A stretch of DNA of 32,111 bases from Ectopseudomonas mendocina (GCF_008041835.1 NZ_VRYE01000048.1:16206-48316); one strand, 5' to 3'; shown: positions 1 to 7,757, counted from the stretch's first letter. The notes: generated from the sequence alone by a model not told the origin. Made by a program: numbers and translations.

Positions 1-572
1 TGGTCACCGTGCAGATCGCCCTGTGGGGCACGGTGCTGGCCATTCTCTGCGCCATTCCGCTGGGCATCCTCTGTTCCGAGAACATCGTGCCCTGGTGGGT
101 GTACCAGCCGGTACGCCGGGTGATGGATGCCTGCCGTTCGATCAACGAAATGGTCTTCGCCATGCTCTTCGTCGTTGCGGTCGGGCTCGGCCCCTTCGCC
201 GGCGTGCTGGCGCTGTTCATCAGCACCACCGGGGTGCTGGCCAAATTGTTCGCCGAGGCGGTCGAGGCCATCGATCCCGGCCCGGTCGAGGGCGTGCGCG
301 CCACCGGCGCCAGTGCCCTGCAGGAGGTGATCTTCGGCGTCATCCCGCAGGTGCTGCCGCTGTGGATTTCCTACTCGCTGTACCGCTTCGAGTCCAACGT
401 GCGCTCGGCCACGGTGGTCGGCATGGTCGGCGCCGGCGGCATCGGGGTGATTCTCTGGGAGGCGATTCGCGGCTTCCAGTTCGCCCAGACCTGCGCCCTG
501 CTGATCGTGATCATCCTGGTGGTGAGCGCCATCGACATCCTGTCCCAGCGCCTGCGCAAGCTCTTTATCTGA
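1..572 (+). CDS. phnE: Phosphonate ABC transporter permease PhnE (5'-truncated by window edge)
   Basis: Inner-membrane permease of the PhnCDE phosphonate importer. The reading frame is open from base 3 to the TGA at 570-572, so about 190 residues are visible and the N-terminal part of a usual ~260-residue protein lies outside the window. Visible residues include several hydrophobic helices and the EAA-type loop that contacts the ATPase ([19 protein letters not shown]), followed by the conserved [10 protein letters not shown] segment near the C-terminus. It is followed at once by the C-P lyase genes, which fits the usual phnCDE-phnF order. An SD-like purine run and a GC hairpin follow the stop codon. 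Identification is confident from the permease motifs and the context. Confidence 0.93.
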   Translation, partial: VTVQIALWGTVLAILCAIPLGILCSENIVPWWVYQPVRRVMDACRSINEMVFAMLFVVAVGLGPFAGVLALFISTTGVLAKLFAEAVEAIDPGPVEGVRATGASALQEVIFGVIPQVLPLWISYSLYRFESNVRSATVVGMVGAGGIGVILWEAIRGFQFAQTCALLIVIILVVSAIDILSQRLRKLFI

Positions 573-582
573 AGGAGGAGGA

Positions 583-604
583 GGGCGCCTGCGGGCGCCC
601 TTTT
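583..604 (+). terminator. GC hairpin plus T-run between phnE and phnF
   Basis: A perfect 7-bp stem, GGGCGCC (583-589) with GGCGCCC (594-600) and a 4-base loop, is followed by TTTT (601-604). It has the form of a short intrinsic terminator. It separates the transporter genes from the lyase genes, so it could partly uncouple their expression. It also lies between a strong SD-like run (AAGGAGGAGGAGG, 572-584) and the phnF ATG, so a role in translation is an alternative. Confidence 0.5.
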
Positions 605-610
605 CAAACG

Positions 611-1315
611 ATGAACTTGTCTAGACAAAGCGAACCGCTGTACCGCGAGCTGGCCGCCGTGTTGCGCGAAGACCTGCAACGCATGAGCCCGGGCGACTAC
701 CTGCCGGGCGAGATGCAACTGGCCGCACGTTTTTCCGTCAACCGTCACACCCTGCGCCGCGCGGTGGACGAGCTGGTGCTCGAAGGCCGCCTGCTGCGCC
801 GCCAAGGCAAGGGCACCCAGGTGCTGGCCAAGCCACTGGTGTACCCGGTGGAGGCGGGCAGTGCCTTCAGCCAGTCGCTGTCGGCGCTCGGCCACCGTGT
901 CGAGGCCAGGCTGATCGAGCGCCTGCGCCGCACTGGCAGCAGTGAGGAATGCCGCCACCTGCAACTGCCCGACGGCAGTGAGCTGATCGAGCTGACCACC
1001 CTGCGCCTGCTCGAGGGCCAGCCGCTGAGCCTGATCCGCCACCGCTTCTGCGCCAGCCTGGCGCCGCTACTGGCCGACTACCAGGGTGGTTCGCTGCGCC
1101 AGTACCTGGCCGAGCGCGACCTGCCGCTGGCGCGCACTTTCAGCCTGATTGGTGCGCGTCTGCCCAGCCCCGAAGAAGCCGCGCACCTGCTGATGCCGCG
1201 CCATGCGCCGCTGCTCAGCGTACTCACATTGTCCCGCGATCCCGCTGGCCGGGCGGTGGAGCTGGCGCAGTCCAGCAGCCGCGCCGACCGCTTCCAGTAC
1301 CAGGTAGCGACCTGA
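611..1315 (+). CDS. phnF: PhnF, GntR/HutC-family transcriptional regulator of phosphonate metabolism
   Basis: The 234-residue product has an N-terminal winged-helix GntR domain (about residues 8-75; LAARFSVNRHTLRRAVDEL is the HTH core) and a C-terminal UTRA effector domain ending with the usual aromatic segment. Length and N-terminus match E. coli PhnF, which supports ATG 611. The frame is open further upstream but that part does not look like GntR protein. No SD directly precedes ATG 611; the nearest strong purine run is at 572-584, behind a hairpin. The phnG ATG overlaps its stop. The family normally represses the phn genes until a phosphonate-related ligand binds. A palindromic operator lies within its own first codons. 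Confidence 0.92.
   Translation: MNLSRQSEPLYRELAAVLREDLQRMSPGDYLPGEMQLAARFSVNRHTLRRAVDELVLEGRLLRRQGKGTQVLAKPLVYPVEAGSAFSQSLSALGHRVEARLIERLRRTGSSEECRHLQLPDGSELIELTTLRLLEGQPLSLIRHRFCASLAPLLADYQGGSLRQYLAERDLPLARTFSLIGARLPSPEEAAHLLMPRHAPLLSVLTLSRDPAGRAVELAQSSSRADRFQYQVAT
617..628. promoter_or_regulatory. Predicted PhnF (GntR/HutC-type) operator inside the start of phnF
   Basis: TTGTCTAGACAA is a perfect 12-bp palindrome. Its core GTCTAGAC fits the GT-N-TA-N-AC pattern described for operators of HutC-subfamily GntR regulators, the subfamily to which PhnF belongs. It overlaps codons 3-6 of phnF, so binding of PhnF here would be autoregulatory and would act just downstream of any local promoter. Function is inferred; only the palindrome is seen. 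Confidence 0.6.
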
Positions 1316-1326
1316 TGGAGACCCGC

Positions 1327-1776
1327 ATGAACGAAACCGACCCGAACATCGCCGCGCGCCAGCGCTGGATGGGTGTGCTGGCTCGCGCCGGCGACGCCCT
1401 CGATGCCCATGAAGCGGCGCTGAAAGACAGCGCCTACCAGCTGATCCGCGCCCCCGAGGTGGGCATGACCCTGGTGCGCGGGCGCATGGGCGGCACCGGC
1501 AGCGCCTTCAACCTCGGCGAGATGACCGTGACCCGCTGCGTGGTGCGCCTGGCCGACGGCCGTACCGGCTACAGCTACCTGGCTGGTCGCGACAAGCGCC
1601 GCGCCGAACTGGCCGCCCTGGCCGACGCCCACCTGCAGGGCAGTGACCAGGCGCGCTGGCTGGATGACCTGATCGAACCCCTGGCCCGCCAGCAGCGCGA
1701 ACAGCGCCTGGCCCGGGCCGCACAGACTGCCACCACCCAGGTGGAGTTCTTCACCCTGGTCAGAGGAGAGGATTGA
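1327..1776 (+). CDS. phnG: PhnG, C-P lyase core complex subunit
   Basis: A 149-residue protein, close to the 150 residues of E. coli PhnG. It has the conserved central block RGRMGGTGSAFNLGEMTVTR, then GYSYLAGRDK, and ends in FFTLVRGED. PhnG is part of the cytoplasmic PhnGHIJ core and is needed with PhnH, PhnI and PhnL to attach the phosphonate to the ribose of ATP. Two starts are possible: ATG 1315, which overlaps the phnF stop, and ATG 1327. I prefer 1327 because GGAG (1317-1320) is well spaced before it and the protein then aligns with the family N-terminus. The next gene starts on the last base of its stop codon, so translation is probably coupled. Confidence 0.92.
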   Translation: MNETDPNIAARQRWMGVLARAGDALDAHEAALKDSAYQLIRAPEVGMTLVRGRMGGTGSAFNLGEMTVTRCVVRLADGRTGYSYLAGRDKRRAELAALADAHLQGSDQARWLDDLIEPLARQQREQRLARAAQTATTQVEFFTLVRGED

Positions 1777-2387
1777 TGACTACGCCGCACAGCTCGCACT
1801 GGCTGCAACCGGCTTTCGACGACCCGGTGCTCGACGCTCAGGTCAGCTTCCGCGCCGCTCTCGGCGCGCTGGCCGAACCGGGTCTGCCACGCGCCATGGA
1901 CCGCGCCCACGCCCTGGGTGATCTGACCCCGGCCACCTATGGCCTGTGCCTGGCCTTCCTCGACAGCGACACGCCGCTGTGGCTGGCGCCGCGCTTCGAT
2001 ACGCCGTTGATCCGCGCCAACCTGGCCTTCCATTGCGGCTGCCCGATCGTCGCCGAGCGCGAGATCGCCCTGTTCGCCCTGCTCGATGAGAGCGAGTTGA
2101 GCGATCTGTCGGACTTCGACAATGGCAGCGAACGCTACCCGGACCAGTCCTGCACGCTGCTGATTCAACTCGACGATCTGCATGCCGGGTCTGCCTTGCG
2201 TTGGCGCGGTCCCGGCATCAGGGACGTGCGCAGCGTCAACCTGCCGTTGCCGGCCGTGTTCTGGCAACAGCGCCAGGCGCGCAGCGCCTTTCCCCGTGGT
2301 CTGGATTGCTTCTTTGCCGCAGGCAGCGAAGTGATCGGCCTGCCGCGTAGCACCCGCGTGCTGATCGAAACCGAGGAGGCTGCCTGA
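1776..2387 (+). CDS. phnH: PhnH, C-P lyase core complex subunit
   Basis: A 203-residue protein of the PhnH family (E. coli 194 residues). It is a PLP-transferase-like fold without cofactor that packs in the PhnG2H2I2J2 core. Recognisable parts are the N-terminal FDDPVLDAQVSFRAALGALA and the C-terminal FPRGLDCFFAAGSEVIGLPR segments. ATG 1776 shares its A with the phnG stop (TGATG), and AGAGGAGAGG just upstream is a strong SD. A TTG at 1773 is an unlikely alternative. The gene ends with the same TGATG arrangement into phnI. The identification is secure from sequence and position. Confidence 0.93.
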   Translation: MTTPHSSHWLQPAFDDPVLDAQVSFRAALGALAEPGLPRAMDRAHALGDLTPATYGLCLAFLDSDTPLWLAPRFDTPLIRANLAFHCGCPIVAEREIALFALLDESELSDLSDFDNGSERYPDQSCTLLIQLDDLHAGSALRWRGPGIRDVRSVNLPLPAVFWQQRQARSAFPRGLDCFFAAGSEVIGLPRSTRVLIETEEAA

Positions 2388-3463
2388 TGTATGTCGCCGT
2401 CAAGGGTGGCGAACGCGCCATCGACAATGCCCATCAACTGCTGGCCAGCCGTCGCCGTGGCGATACCACGATCGCTGAATTGGGCGTTAAACAGATCCGC
2501 CAGCAACTGCCGCTGGCCGTGGCCCGCGTCATGAGCGAAGGCTCGCTGTACGACGAGGAACTGGCTGCGCTGGCGATCAAGCAGGCCGCAGGCGACCTGA
2601 TGGAGGCCATCTTCCTGCTGCGCGCCTACCGCACCACGCTGCCGCGCTTCGGTGCCAGCGAGCCGCTGGATACCACGCAGATGCAGCTGGAGCGGCGTAT
2701 CTCCGCCACCTTCAAGGACTTGCCGGGTGGCCAATTGCTTGGCCCGACCTTCGACTACACCCACCGCCTGCTGGATTTCGCCCTGCTGGCCGAGGGTGAG
2801 TATCCGGCGCCGCAAGCGGCGGTGACCGATGAGCCCAAGCCCTGTCCGCGGGTGCTGGATTTTCTCGCTGACGAAGGGCTGATGACCCGCGAGACGGATG
2901 ACGGTGCGCCGGTGCCGGATATCACCCGCGAGCCGCTGGCCTTTCCCGCCAGCCGCGCCGAGCGCCTGCAGGCACTGGCCCGTGGTGATGAAGGCTTCCT
3001 TCTGGCGCTGGGCTATTCCACTCAGCGCGGTTACGGGCGCAACCATCCCTTCGCCGGGGAAATCCGCATCGGCGCCGTGGACGTGTGGATGACGCCCGCC
3101 GAACTGGGCTTCGCCGTGCCGCTGGGCGACATCGAAATCACCGAGTGCGAGATGGTCAACCAGTTCGTCGGGGAAAGCGCCGAGCAGGCGCAGTTCACTC
3201 GCGGCTACGGCCTGGCCTTCGGCTATGCCGAGCGTAAGGCCATGGGTATGGCCTTGGTCGACCGCGCCCTGCGTGCCGGCGAATACGGCGAAGAGGTGCA
3301 GGGCCCGGCGCAGGAAGAGGAGTTCGTACTGATGCACTGCGACAACGTCGAGGCTGCCGGCTTCGTCTCGCACCTCAAATTGCCGCACTACGTCGACTTC
3401 CAGGCCGAACTGGAACTGATCCGCACGCTGCGCCGACAGGCGCCGGCAGAGGAGAACCGCTGA
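2387..3463 (+). CDS. phnI: PhnI, C-P lyase core complex subunit (nucleosidase / ribosyl transfer)
   Basis: A 358-residue protein (E. coli PhnI 354). PhnI is the catalytic subunit that displaces adenine from ATP and, with PhnG, PhnH and PhnL, forms alpha-D-ribose 1-phosphonate 5-triphosphate. Family segments visible include MYVAVKGGERAI at the N-terminus, SEGSLYDEELAALAIKQA around residue 50, and the GYGLAFGYAERKAMGMALVD block in the second half, followed by the C-terminal FVLMHCDNVEAAGFVSHLKL. Start and stop overlap phnH and phnJ by one base each. AGAGGAGAACC at its 3' end serves as the SD of phnJ. Confidence 0.95.
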   Translation: MYVAVKGGERAIDNAHQLLASRRRGDTTIAELGVKQIRQQLPLAVARVMSEGSLYDEELAALAIKQAAGDLMEAIFLLRAYRTTLPRFGASEPLDTTQMQLERRISATFKDLPGGQLLGPTFDYTHRLLDFALLAEGEYPAPQAAVTDEPKPCPRVLDFLADEGLMTRETDDGAPVPDITREPLAFPASRAERLQALARGDEGFLLALGYSTQRGYGRNHPFAGEIRIGAVDVWMTPAELGFAVPLGDIEITECEMVNQFVGESAEQAQFTRGYGLAFGYAERKAMGMALVDRALRAGEYGEEVQGPAQEEEFVLMHCDNVEAAGFVSHLKLPHYVDFQAELELIRTLRRQAPAEENR

Positions 3464-4341
3464 TGAACCTTTGCACTGCAAGCGGCGCCCGCGAGGCGAC
3501 GGCCTACAACTTCGCCTACCTGGACGAGCAGACCAAACGCATGATCCGTCGCGGCCTGCTCAAGGCCGTGGCGATCCCCGGTTACCAGGTGCCTTTCGGC
3601 GGTCGTGAGATGCCGCTGCCCTATGGCTGGGGCACCGGCGGCATGCAGCTGACCGCCGCCATTCTTGGTGCGAACGATGTGCTCAAGGTCATCGATCAGG
3701 GTGCTGACGACACCACCAACGCGGTGTCGATTCGCCGCTTCTTCGCCCGCACCGCTGGCGTCGACACCACCGAACGCACGGTGGAGGCCAGCGTGATCCA
3801 GACCCGCCACCGCATCCCGGAAACGCCGCTCGCGGCCGGGCAGATCATGGTCTATCAGGTGCCGATTCCCGAGCCGCTGCGCTTTATCGAGCCGAGCGAG
3901 CAGGAGACGCGGACCATGCACGCGCTGGAGGACTACGGCGTGATGCACGTGAAGCTGTACGAGGACATCGCCACCTTCGGCCATATCGCCACTGCCTACG
4001 CCTACCCGGTGACGGTGGACGAGCGCTACGTGATGGACCCGTCGCCGATCCCGAAATTCGACAACCCCAAGCTGGACATGAGCCCGGCGCTGATGCTGTT
4101 CGGCGCTGGTCGCGAGAAACGCCTGTACGCGGTGCCGCCCTTTACCCGCGTGGTCAGCCTGGACTTCGAGGATCACCCCTTCGCCGTGCAGCGCTGGGAC
4201 GAGTGCTGCGCCTTCTGCGGCAGCAGCGAGTCCTTCCTCGACGAGCTGATCGTCGACGACGCCGGCAGCAAGCGCTACGTCTGCTCCGACACCGACTACT
4301 GCCGCCAGCGCACCGAGCGCCTTGAGGAGAGCCTGCAATGA
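3463..4341 (+). CDS. phnJ: PhnJ, radical-SAM carbon-phosphorus lyase
   Basis: The enzyme that breaks the C-P bond of alpha-D-ribose 1-methylphosphonate 5-phosphate to give methane (or another alkane) and the 5-phosphoribosyl 1,2-cyclic phosphate. The 292-residue product (E. coli 281) has the characteristic C-terminal cluster motif: Cys249-X2-Cys252-X21-Cys274 for the 4Fe-4S cluster, and Cys280 six residues later, which corresponds to the catalytic thiyl Cys272 of E. coli. An extra Cys248 adjoins the motif. The long conserved stretch VPFGGREMPLPYGWGTGG is near residues 46-63. The start overlaps the phnI stop by one base and the end overlaps phnK by four. Confidence 0.97.
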   Translation: MNLCTASGAREATAYNFAYLDEQTKRMIRRGLLKAVAIPGYQVPFGGREMPLPYGWGTGGMQLTAAILGANDVLKVIDQGADDTTNAVSIRRFFARTAGVDTTERTVEASVIQTRHRIPETPLAAGQIMVYQVPIPEPLRFIEPSEQETRTMHALEDYGVMHVKLYEDIATFGHIATAYAYPVTVDERYVMDPSPIPKFDNPKLDMSPALMLFGAGREKRLYAVPPFTRVVSLDFEDHPFAVQRWDECCAFCGSSESFLDELIVDDAGSKRYVCSDTDYCRQRTERLEESLQ

Positions 4342-5147
4342 GCGCCGCCGAACGTCTGCAACCTGCCGTGGCAGCGGCCGAGCCGCTGTTCTCGGCGCGT
4401 GACCTGACCCGCCTGTATGGCCCGGACAAGGGCTGCCAGGGGGTGAGCTTCGACCTCTATCCCGGCGAGGTGCTGGGCATCGTCGGCGAGTCCGGCTCGG
4501 GCAAGTCCACCTTGCTCAGCCTGCTCTCGGGGCGCTGCCCGCCGGACCGCGGCACTGTGAGTTATCGCGGCCGTGACGGCCAGTGGCTCGACCTGTACAG
4601 CGCCAGTGAAGCCGAGCGGCGCACGCTGCTGCGCACCGAATGGGGTTTCGTCGAGCAGAACCCGCGTGACGGCCTGCGCATGGCGGTGTCGGCCGGCGCC
4701 AATATTGGTGAGCGGCTGATGGCCCAGGGCATACGCCACTACGGCGAGCTACGCGCCGCCGGCTTGGACTGGCTGAGCCAGGTGGAGATCGACCCGGCGC
4801 GCATCGATGACCTGCCGCGCACCTTCTCCGGTGGCATGCAGCAGCGCCTGCAGATCGCCCGCAACCTGGTTTCCGCGCCGCGCCTGGTATTCATGGACGA
4901 GCCGACTGGAGGGCTGGACGTGTCGGTGCAGGCGCGCTTGCTCGACCTGCTGCGCGGCCTGGTGCGCGAGCTGGACCTGGCGGTGGTGATCGTCACCCAC
5001 GACCTGGCGGTAGCGCGCCTGCTGGCCGACCGCCTGATGGTGATGCGCCGTTCGCGCGTGGTGGAGGCGGGGCTGACGGATCAGATTCTCGACGACCCGC
5101 AGCATCCGTATTCGCAGCTGTTGGTGTCGTCGGTGTTGCAACCCTGA
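4338..5147 (+). CDS. phnK: PhnK, ABC-type ATPase of the C-P lyase complex
   Basis: A 269-residue ABC ATPase that docks on the PhnGHIJ core rather than serving a transporter. Walker A is GESGSGKST (residues 50-58), the signature FSGGMQQ begins at about residue 163, Walker B ends with D187-E188 (LVFMDEPTGGLD) and the switch His is H221 (VTHD). It starts at ATG 4338, overlapping the phnJ stop by four bases. It is about 17 residues longer than E. coli PhnK, mostly at the N-terminus. It is followed not by phnL directly but by a 102-base gap filled with an inverted REP pair. Confidence 0.94.
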   Translation: MSAAERLQPAVAAAEPLFSARDLTRLYGPDKGCQGVSFDLYPGEVLGIVGESGSGKSTLLSLLSGRCPPDRGTVSYRGRDGQWLDLYSASEAERRTLLRTEWGFVEQNPRDGLRMAVSAGANIGERLMAQGIRHYGELRAAGLDWLSQVEIDPARIDDLPRTFSGGMQQRLQIARNLVSAPRLVFMDEPTGGLDVSVQARLLDLLRGLVRELDLAVVIVTHDLAVARLLADRLMVMRRSRVVEAGLTDQILDDPQHPYSQLLVSSVLQP

Positions 5148-5170
5148 TGACGCCCCGCAATCGCCAACCC

Positions 5171-5230
5171 GTAGCCCGGATGCAATCCGGGAAAACCGTG
5201 CCCGCCACCCCCGGATTGCATCCGGGCTAC
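5171..5230. repeat. REP-like inverted pair (family A) between phnK and phnL
   Basis: Two 21-bp arms (5171-5191 and 5210-5230) are perfect reverse complements. The left arm begins GTAGCCCGGATGCAATC and the spacer is 18 bases. The same arms recur at 8498-8558, 12065-12122, 15803-15823 and 30942-30999, so this is a dispersed REP/BIME-type element. Here it lies inside an operon and can form a very stable hairpin in the mRNA. Confidence 0.9.
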
Positions 5231-5249
5231 GACAGCAATCGAGGTGTGT

Positions 5250-5966
5250 ATGAACAACCTGATCGAGGTCAGCGGCCTCAGCAAGACCTTCACCCTGCAC
5301 CAGCAGAACGGCGTCGTCCTGCAGGTGCTGCGTGACCTGAACTTCGCCGTGCGCGGTGGCGAGTGCCTGGTGCTGCACGGCCAGTCCGGCACCGGCAAGT
5401 CGACCCTGCTGCGCACCCTGTACGGCAACTACCTGGCGGCCGGCGGCAGCATCCGCATCCGTCACCAGGGCGCGCCAGTGGAGCTGGTCGGCGCCGAGCC
5501 GCGCCAGGTGCTGGCGGTGCGTCGGCAAAGCCTGGGCTATGTCAGCCAGTTCCTGCGGGTGATCCCGCGTGTCTCGACCCTGGACGTGGTGATGGAGCCG
5601 GCGCTGGCCCGTAGCTGGCCACGCAGCGACGCCGAGGCGCGGGCCAAGGCGCTGCTCGGCCGGCTGAATATTCCTGAGGCGCTGTGGCAACTGGCGCCGG
5701 GCACCTTTTCCGGCGGCGAGCAGCAGCGCGTCAATATAGCCCGCGGCTTCATGGTCGAGTGGCCGGTGCTGCTGCTCGACGAACCCACGGCCTCGCTGGA
5801 CGACGCCAACCGCCAAGTGGTGTTGGAGCTGATTCTCGAAGCCAAGGCGGCCGGCAGCGCGCTGATCGGTATTTTCCACGACCGCATCGCCCGTGAGGCG
5901 GTGGCCGACCGTTACCTCGACATGAGCGCCGCCGCGGCGCAACCGGAGTACGTCTATGTCGTCTGA
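5250..5966 (+). CDS. phnL: PhnL, ABC-type ATPase of the C-P lyase pathway
   Basis: A 238-residue ABC ATPase (E. coli PhnL 226) required with PhnG, H and I for the ATP-phosphonate coupling step. Walker A is GQSGTGKST (residues 44-52). The signature SGGEQQRVNIARGF and Walker B LLLDEPTASLD follow in order. ATG 5250 is preceded by GAGG (5241-5244); an in-frame GTG at 5244 is possible but less well spaced. It does not overlap phnK because a REP pair has expanded the junction, while its 3' end overlaps phnM by 11 bases. Confidence 0.94.
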   Translation: MNNLIEVSGLSKTFTLHQQNGVVLQVLRDLNFAVRGGECLVLHGQSGTGKSTLLRTLYGNYLAAGGSIRIRHQGAPVELVGAEPRQVLAVRRQSLGYVSQFLRVIPRVSTLDVVMEPALARSWPRSDAEARAKALLGRLNIPEALWQLAPGTFSGGEQQRVNIARGFMVEWPVLLLDEPTASLDDANRQVVLELILEAKAAGSALIGIFHDRIAREAVADRYLDMSAAAAQPEYVYVV

Positions 5967-7101
5967 ACAGATTCTCAGCAACGCCCGTATCGTTACTGCC
6001 GAGCGCGAGTTCCTCGGCTCGCTGCTGCTGCGTGACGGGCTGATCGCCGCGGTGGATGAGGGCGCCAGCCGCCTGCCGCAGGCTCAGGACCTGGGCGGTG
6101 ACTATCTGCTGCCGGGGTTGGTGGAGTTGCACACCGATAACCTGGAAAAGCATATGAGCCCCCGGCCGGGCGTTGATTGGCCTTCGGCCTCGGCGGTGCT
6201 GACCCACGATGCGCAGATCGTCGCCGCCGGTATTACCACGGTGTTCGATGCGCTGGCCATCGGCGACATCAACCCGCGTGGCCGGCGCATGCAGCAATTG
6301 CCTACGATGATCGAGGCCATTGCCGCCAGCGAGGCAGCCGGGCAGACCCGCGCCGAGCACCGCCTGCACCTGCGTTGCGAGCTATGCCACCCCGATGCCC
6401 TGACCATCTACCGCGATCTGGTGGAGCATCCGCTGGTGTCGCTGGTGTCGGTAATGGATCACTCGCCCGGCCAGCGCCAGTTCGCCAAGGTCGAGAAGTA
6501 CCGCGAGTACTACACGGGCAAGTACCACTTGAGCCCGGCGGAGATGGAGGAATTCCTTCAGGAGCAGATCGCCAATTCGCGCCAGTACAGCGACCGCCAG
6601 CGCCGCGCCATCGTCGAGGACTGTCACAGCCGGGGTATCTCGGTGGCCAGCCATGACGACGCGACCCTGGCCCACGTGCAGGAGTCGGCCAGCTTTGGCA
6701 TGGCCATCGCCGAATTTCCCACCACCCTGGAAGCGGCTCGGGCCAGCCACGAGCTGGGGCTGAAGGTACTGATGGGCGCACCGAACATGGTGCGCGGCGG
6801 CTCGCACTCGGGCAATATCGCTGCCGCCGAACTGGCGCGCCACGGTGTGCTGGATATCCTCTCCAGCGACTACTACCCGGCCAGCCTGCTGCATGCGGCC
6901 TGGCTGCTGGCCGGGCAGGACAACGATTATGATCTGCCGGCGGCCATCGCCACTGTGAGCCGCGCACCGGCCAGGGCAGCGGGGATGGAGGATCGCGGCG
7001 AGATTCGCGTCGCCCTGCGTGCCGACCTGGTCCAGGCCAGAACTCATGGCCAGCAGCCGGTGATCCAGCAGGTGTGGCGCCAAGCACGAAGGGTATTCTG
7101 A
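5956..7101 (+). CDS. phnM: PhnM, alpha-D-ribose 1-phosphonate 5-triphosphate diphosphatase
   Basis: A 381-residue amidohydrolase-superfamily enzyme (E. coli 378) that removes pyrophosphate from the ribose-phosphonate triphosphate made by PhnGHIL, giving the PhnJ substrate. The metal-binding H-x-D is seen in LVELHTDNLEKH (about residues 55-66). Further family blocks are VMDHSPGQRQF, the HDDAT segment and the C-terminal ILSSDYYPASLL with its conserved Asp. Its ATG lies inside the end of phnL (11-base overlap) and its stop shares a base with the phnN ATG. Confidence 0.95.
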   Translation: MSSEQILSNARIVTAEREFLGSLLLRDGLIAAVDEGASRLPQAQDLGGDYLLPGLVELHTDNLEKHMSPRPGVDWPSASAVLTHDAQIVAAGITTVFDALAIGDINPRGRRMQQLPTMIEAIAASEAAGQTRAEHRLHLRCELCHPDALTIYRDLVEHPLVSLVSVMDHSPGQRQFAKVEKYREYYTGKYHLSPAEMEEFLQEQIANSRQYSDRQRRAIVEDCHSRGISVASHDDATLAHVQESASFGMAIAEFPTTLEAARASHELGLKVLMGAPNMVRGGSHSGNIAAAELARHGVLDILSSDYYPASLLHAAWLLAGQDNDYDLPAAIATVSRAPARAAGMEDRGEIRVALRADLVQARTHGQQPVIQQVWRQARRVF

Positions 7102-7757
7102 TGCAGGGCAGGTTGATCTATCTGATGGGGCCTTCTGGCTCGGGCAAGGACAGCCTGTTACAAGCTGCACGCGCGCCGCTGGAGGCGCACGGCTGCCGTC
7201 TCGCCCGGCGGGTGATCACCCGCAGCGCCGAGTCGGTGGGCGAAGACGCCGTGGGCGTCACCCCGGACGAGTTCGAGCGTCTGCAGTGCGAGGGCGCCTT
7301 CGCCCTGAGCTGGCGTGCCAACGGCCTGGCCTACGGCATCCCGCGCGAGATCGACGACTGGCTGAGCGCCGGGCAGGACGTGCTGATCAACGGTTCGCGC
7401 GGGCATCTGGCTGCCGCCCGTCAGCGCTATCCAAACCTGCTGGCGATTCTGCTGCAGGTCGACGAAGCGGTGCTGCGCCAGCGCCTGCTGGCCCGTGGCC
7501 GCGAGACGCCAGAGCAGATCGAGCAGCGCCTGGCGCGCAGCCGCGAACTGCAGGCCGGCGTTGCTTGCTCCCGGCTCCCATTTATGGGAGGCGACTGCAT
7601 GGATGCAGGAGGTAGGGAGACGCAGGACGCCAAAGCTGAGGGGCCGGGGGAGAGGGGCGATCAGGCGGACACTATCACCCTGGACAACTCCGGCCCCCTG
7701 CCACACACCGTCAGCCGCCTGCTGCAACTACTCGACGAGATGCGCCGGTGCGCCTGA
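7101..7757 (+). CDS. phnN: PhnN, ribose 1,5-bisphosphate phosphokinase, with in-frame insertion
   Basis: A guanylate-kinase-like ATPase that makes PRPP from ribose 1,5-bisphosphate, closing the C-P lyase pathway. The P-loop GPSGSGKDS is at residues 10-18 and the NGSRGHL block (about residue 97) is typical. The product is 218 residues, versus 185 in E. coli. The extra length is a block of about 35 residues near residues 153-188 (from GVACSRLPF to GERGDQ), rich in Gly, Arg and Asp and unlike the family. The frame resumes at DTITLDNSG and continues to the normal C-terminus. At DNA level the insert contains small palindromes and shares a core with the repeat at 20403-20590. ATG 7101 overlaps the phnM stop; the 3' end overlaps phnP by 10 bases. 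Activity of the interrupted protein is uncertain. Confidence 0.9.
   Translation: MQGRLIYLMGPSGSGKDSLLQAARAPLEAHGCRLARRVITRSAESVGEDAVGVTPDEFERLQCEGAFALSWRANGLAYGIPREIDDWLSAGQDVLINGSRGHLAAARQRYPNLLAILLQVDEAVLRQRLLARGRETPEQIEQRLARSRELQAGVACSRLPFMGGDCMDAGGRETQDAKAEGPGERGDQADTITLDNSGPLPHTVSRLLQLLDEMRRCA
7561..7665. repeat. Repeat-derived insertion inside phnN
   Basis: This stretch has base composition and structure unlike the coding sequence around it. CTCCCA (7577-7582) and TGGGAG (7587-7592) form a hairpin, CTGCATGGATGCAG (7597-7610) is a perfect palindrome, and GGGCCGGGGGAGAGGGG (7641-7657) matches the reverse complement of the repeat at 20461-20476. It is in frame with phnN and free of stop codons. 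Boundaries are approximate, set by where family-like PhnN sequence stops and resumes. Confidence 0.7.

Noticed and set aside
611..611. Longer PhnF starting upstream within phnE (frame open from base 23)
   Set aside because: The upstream frame is the out-of-frame reading of phnE; the GntR family N-terminus begins at ATG 611.
4749..5981. 410-codon minus-strand frame over phnK-phnL
   Set aside because: Runs through the REP pair and shows no motifs; both ABC ATPases opposite are clear.
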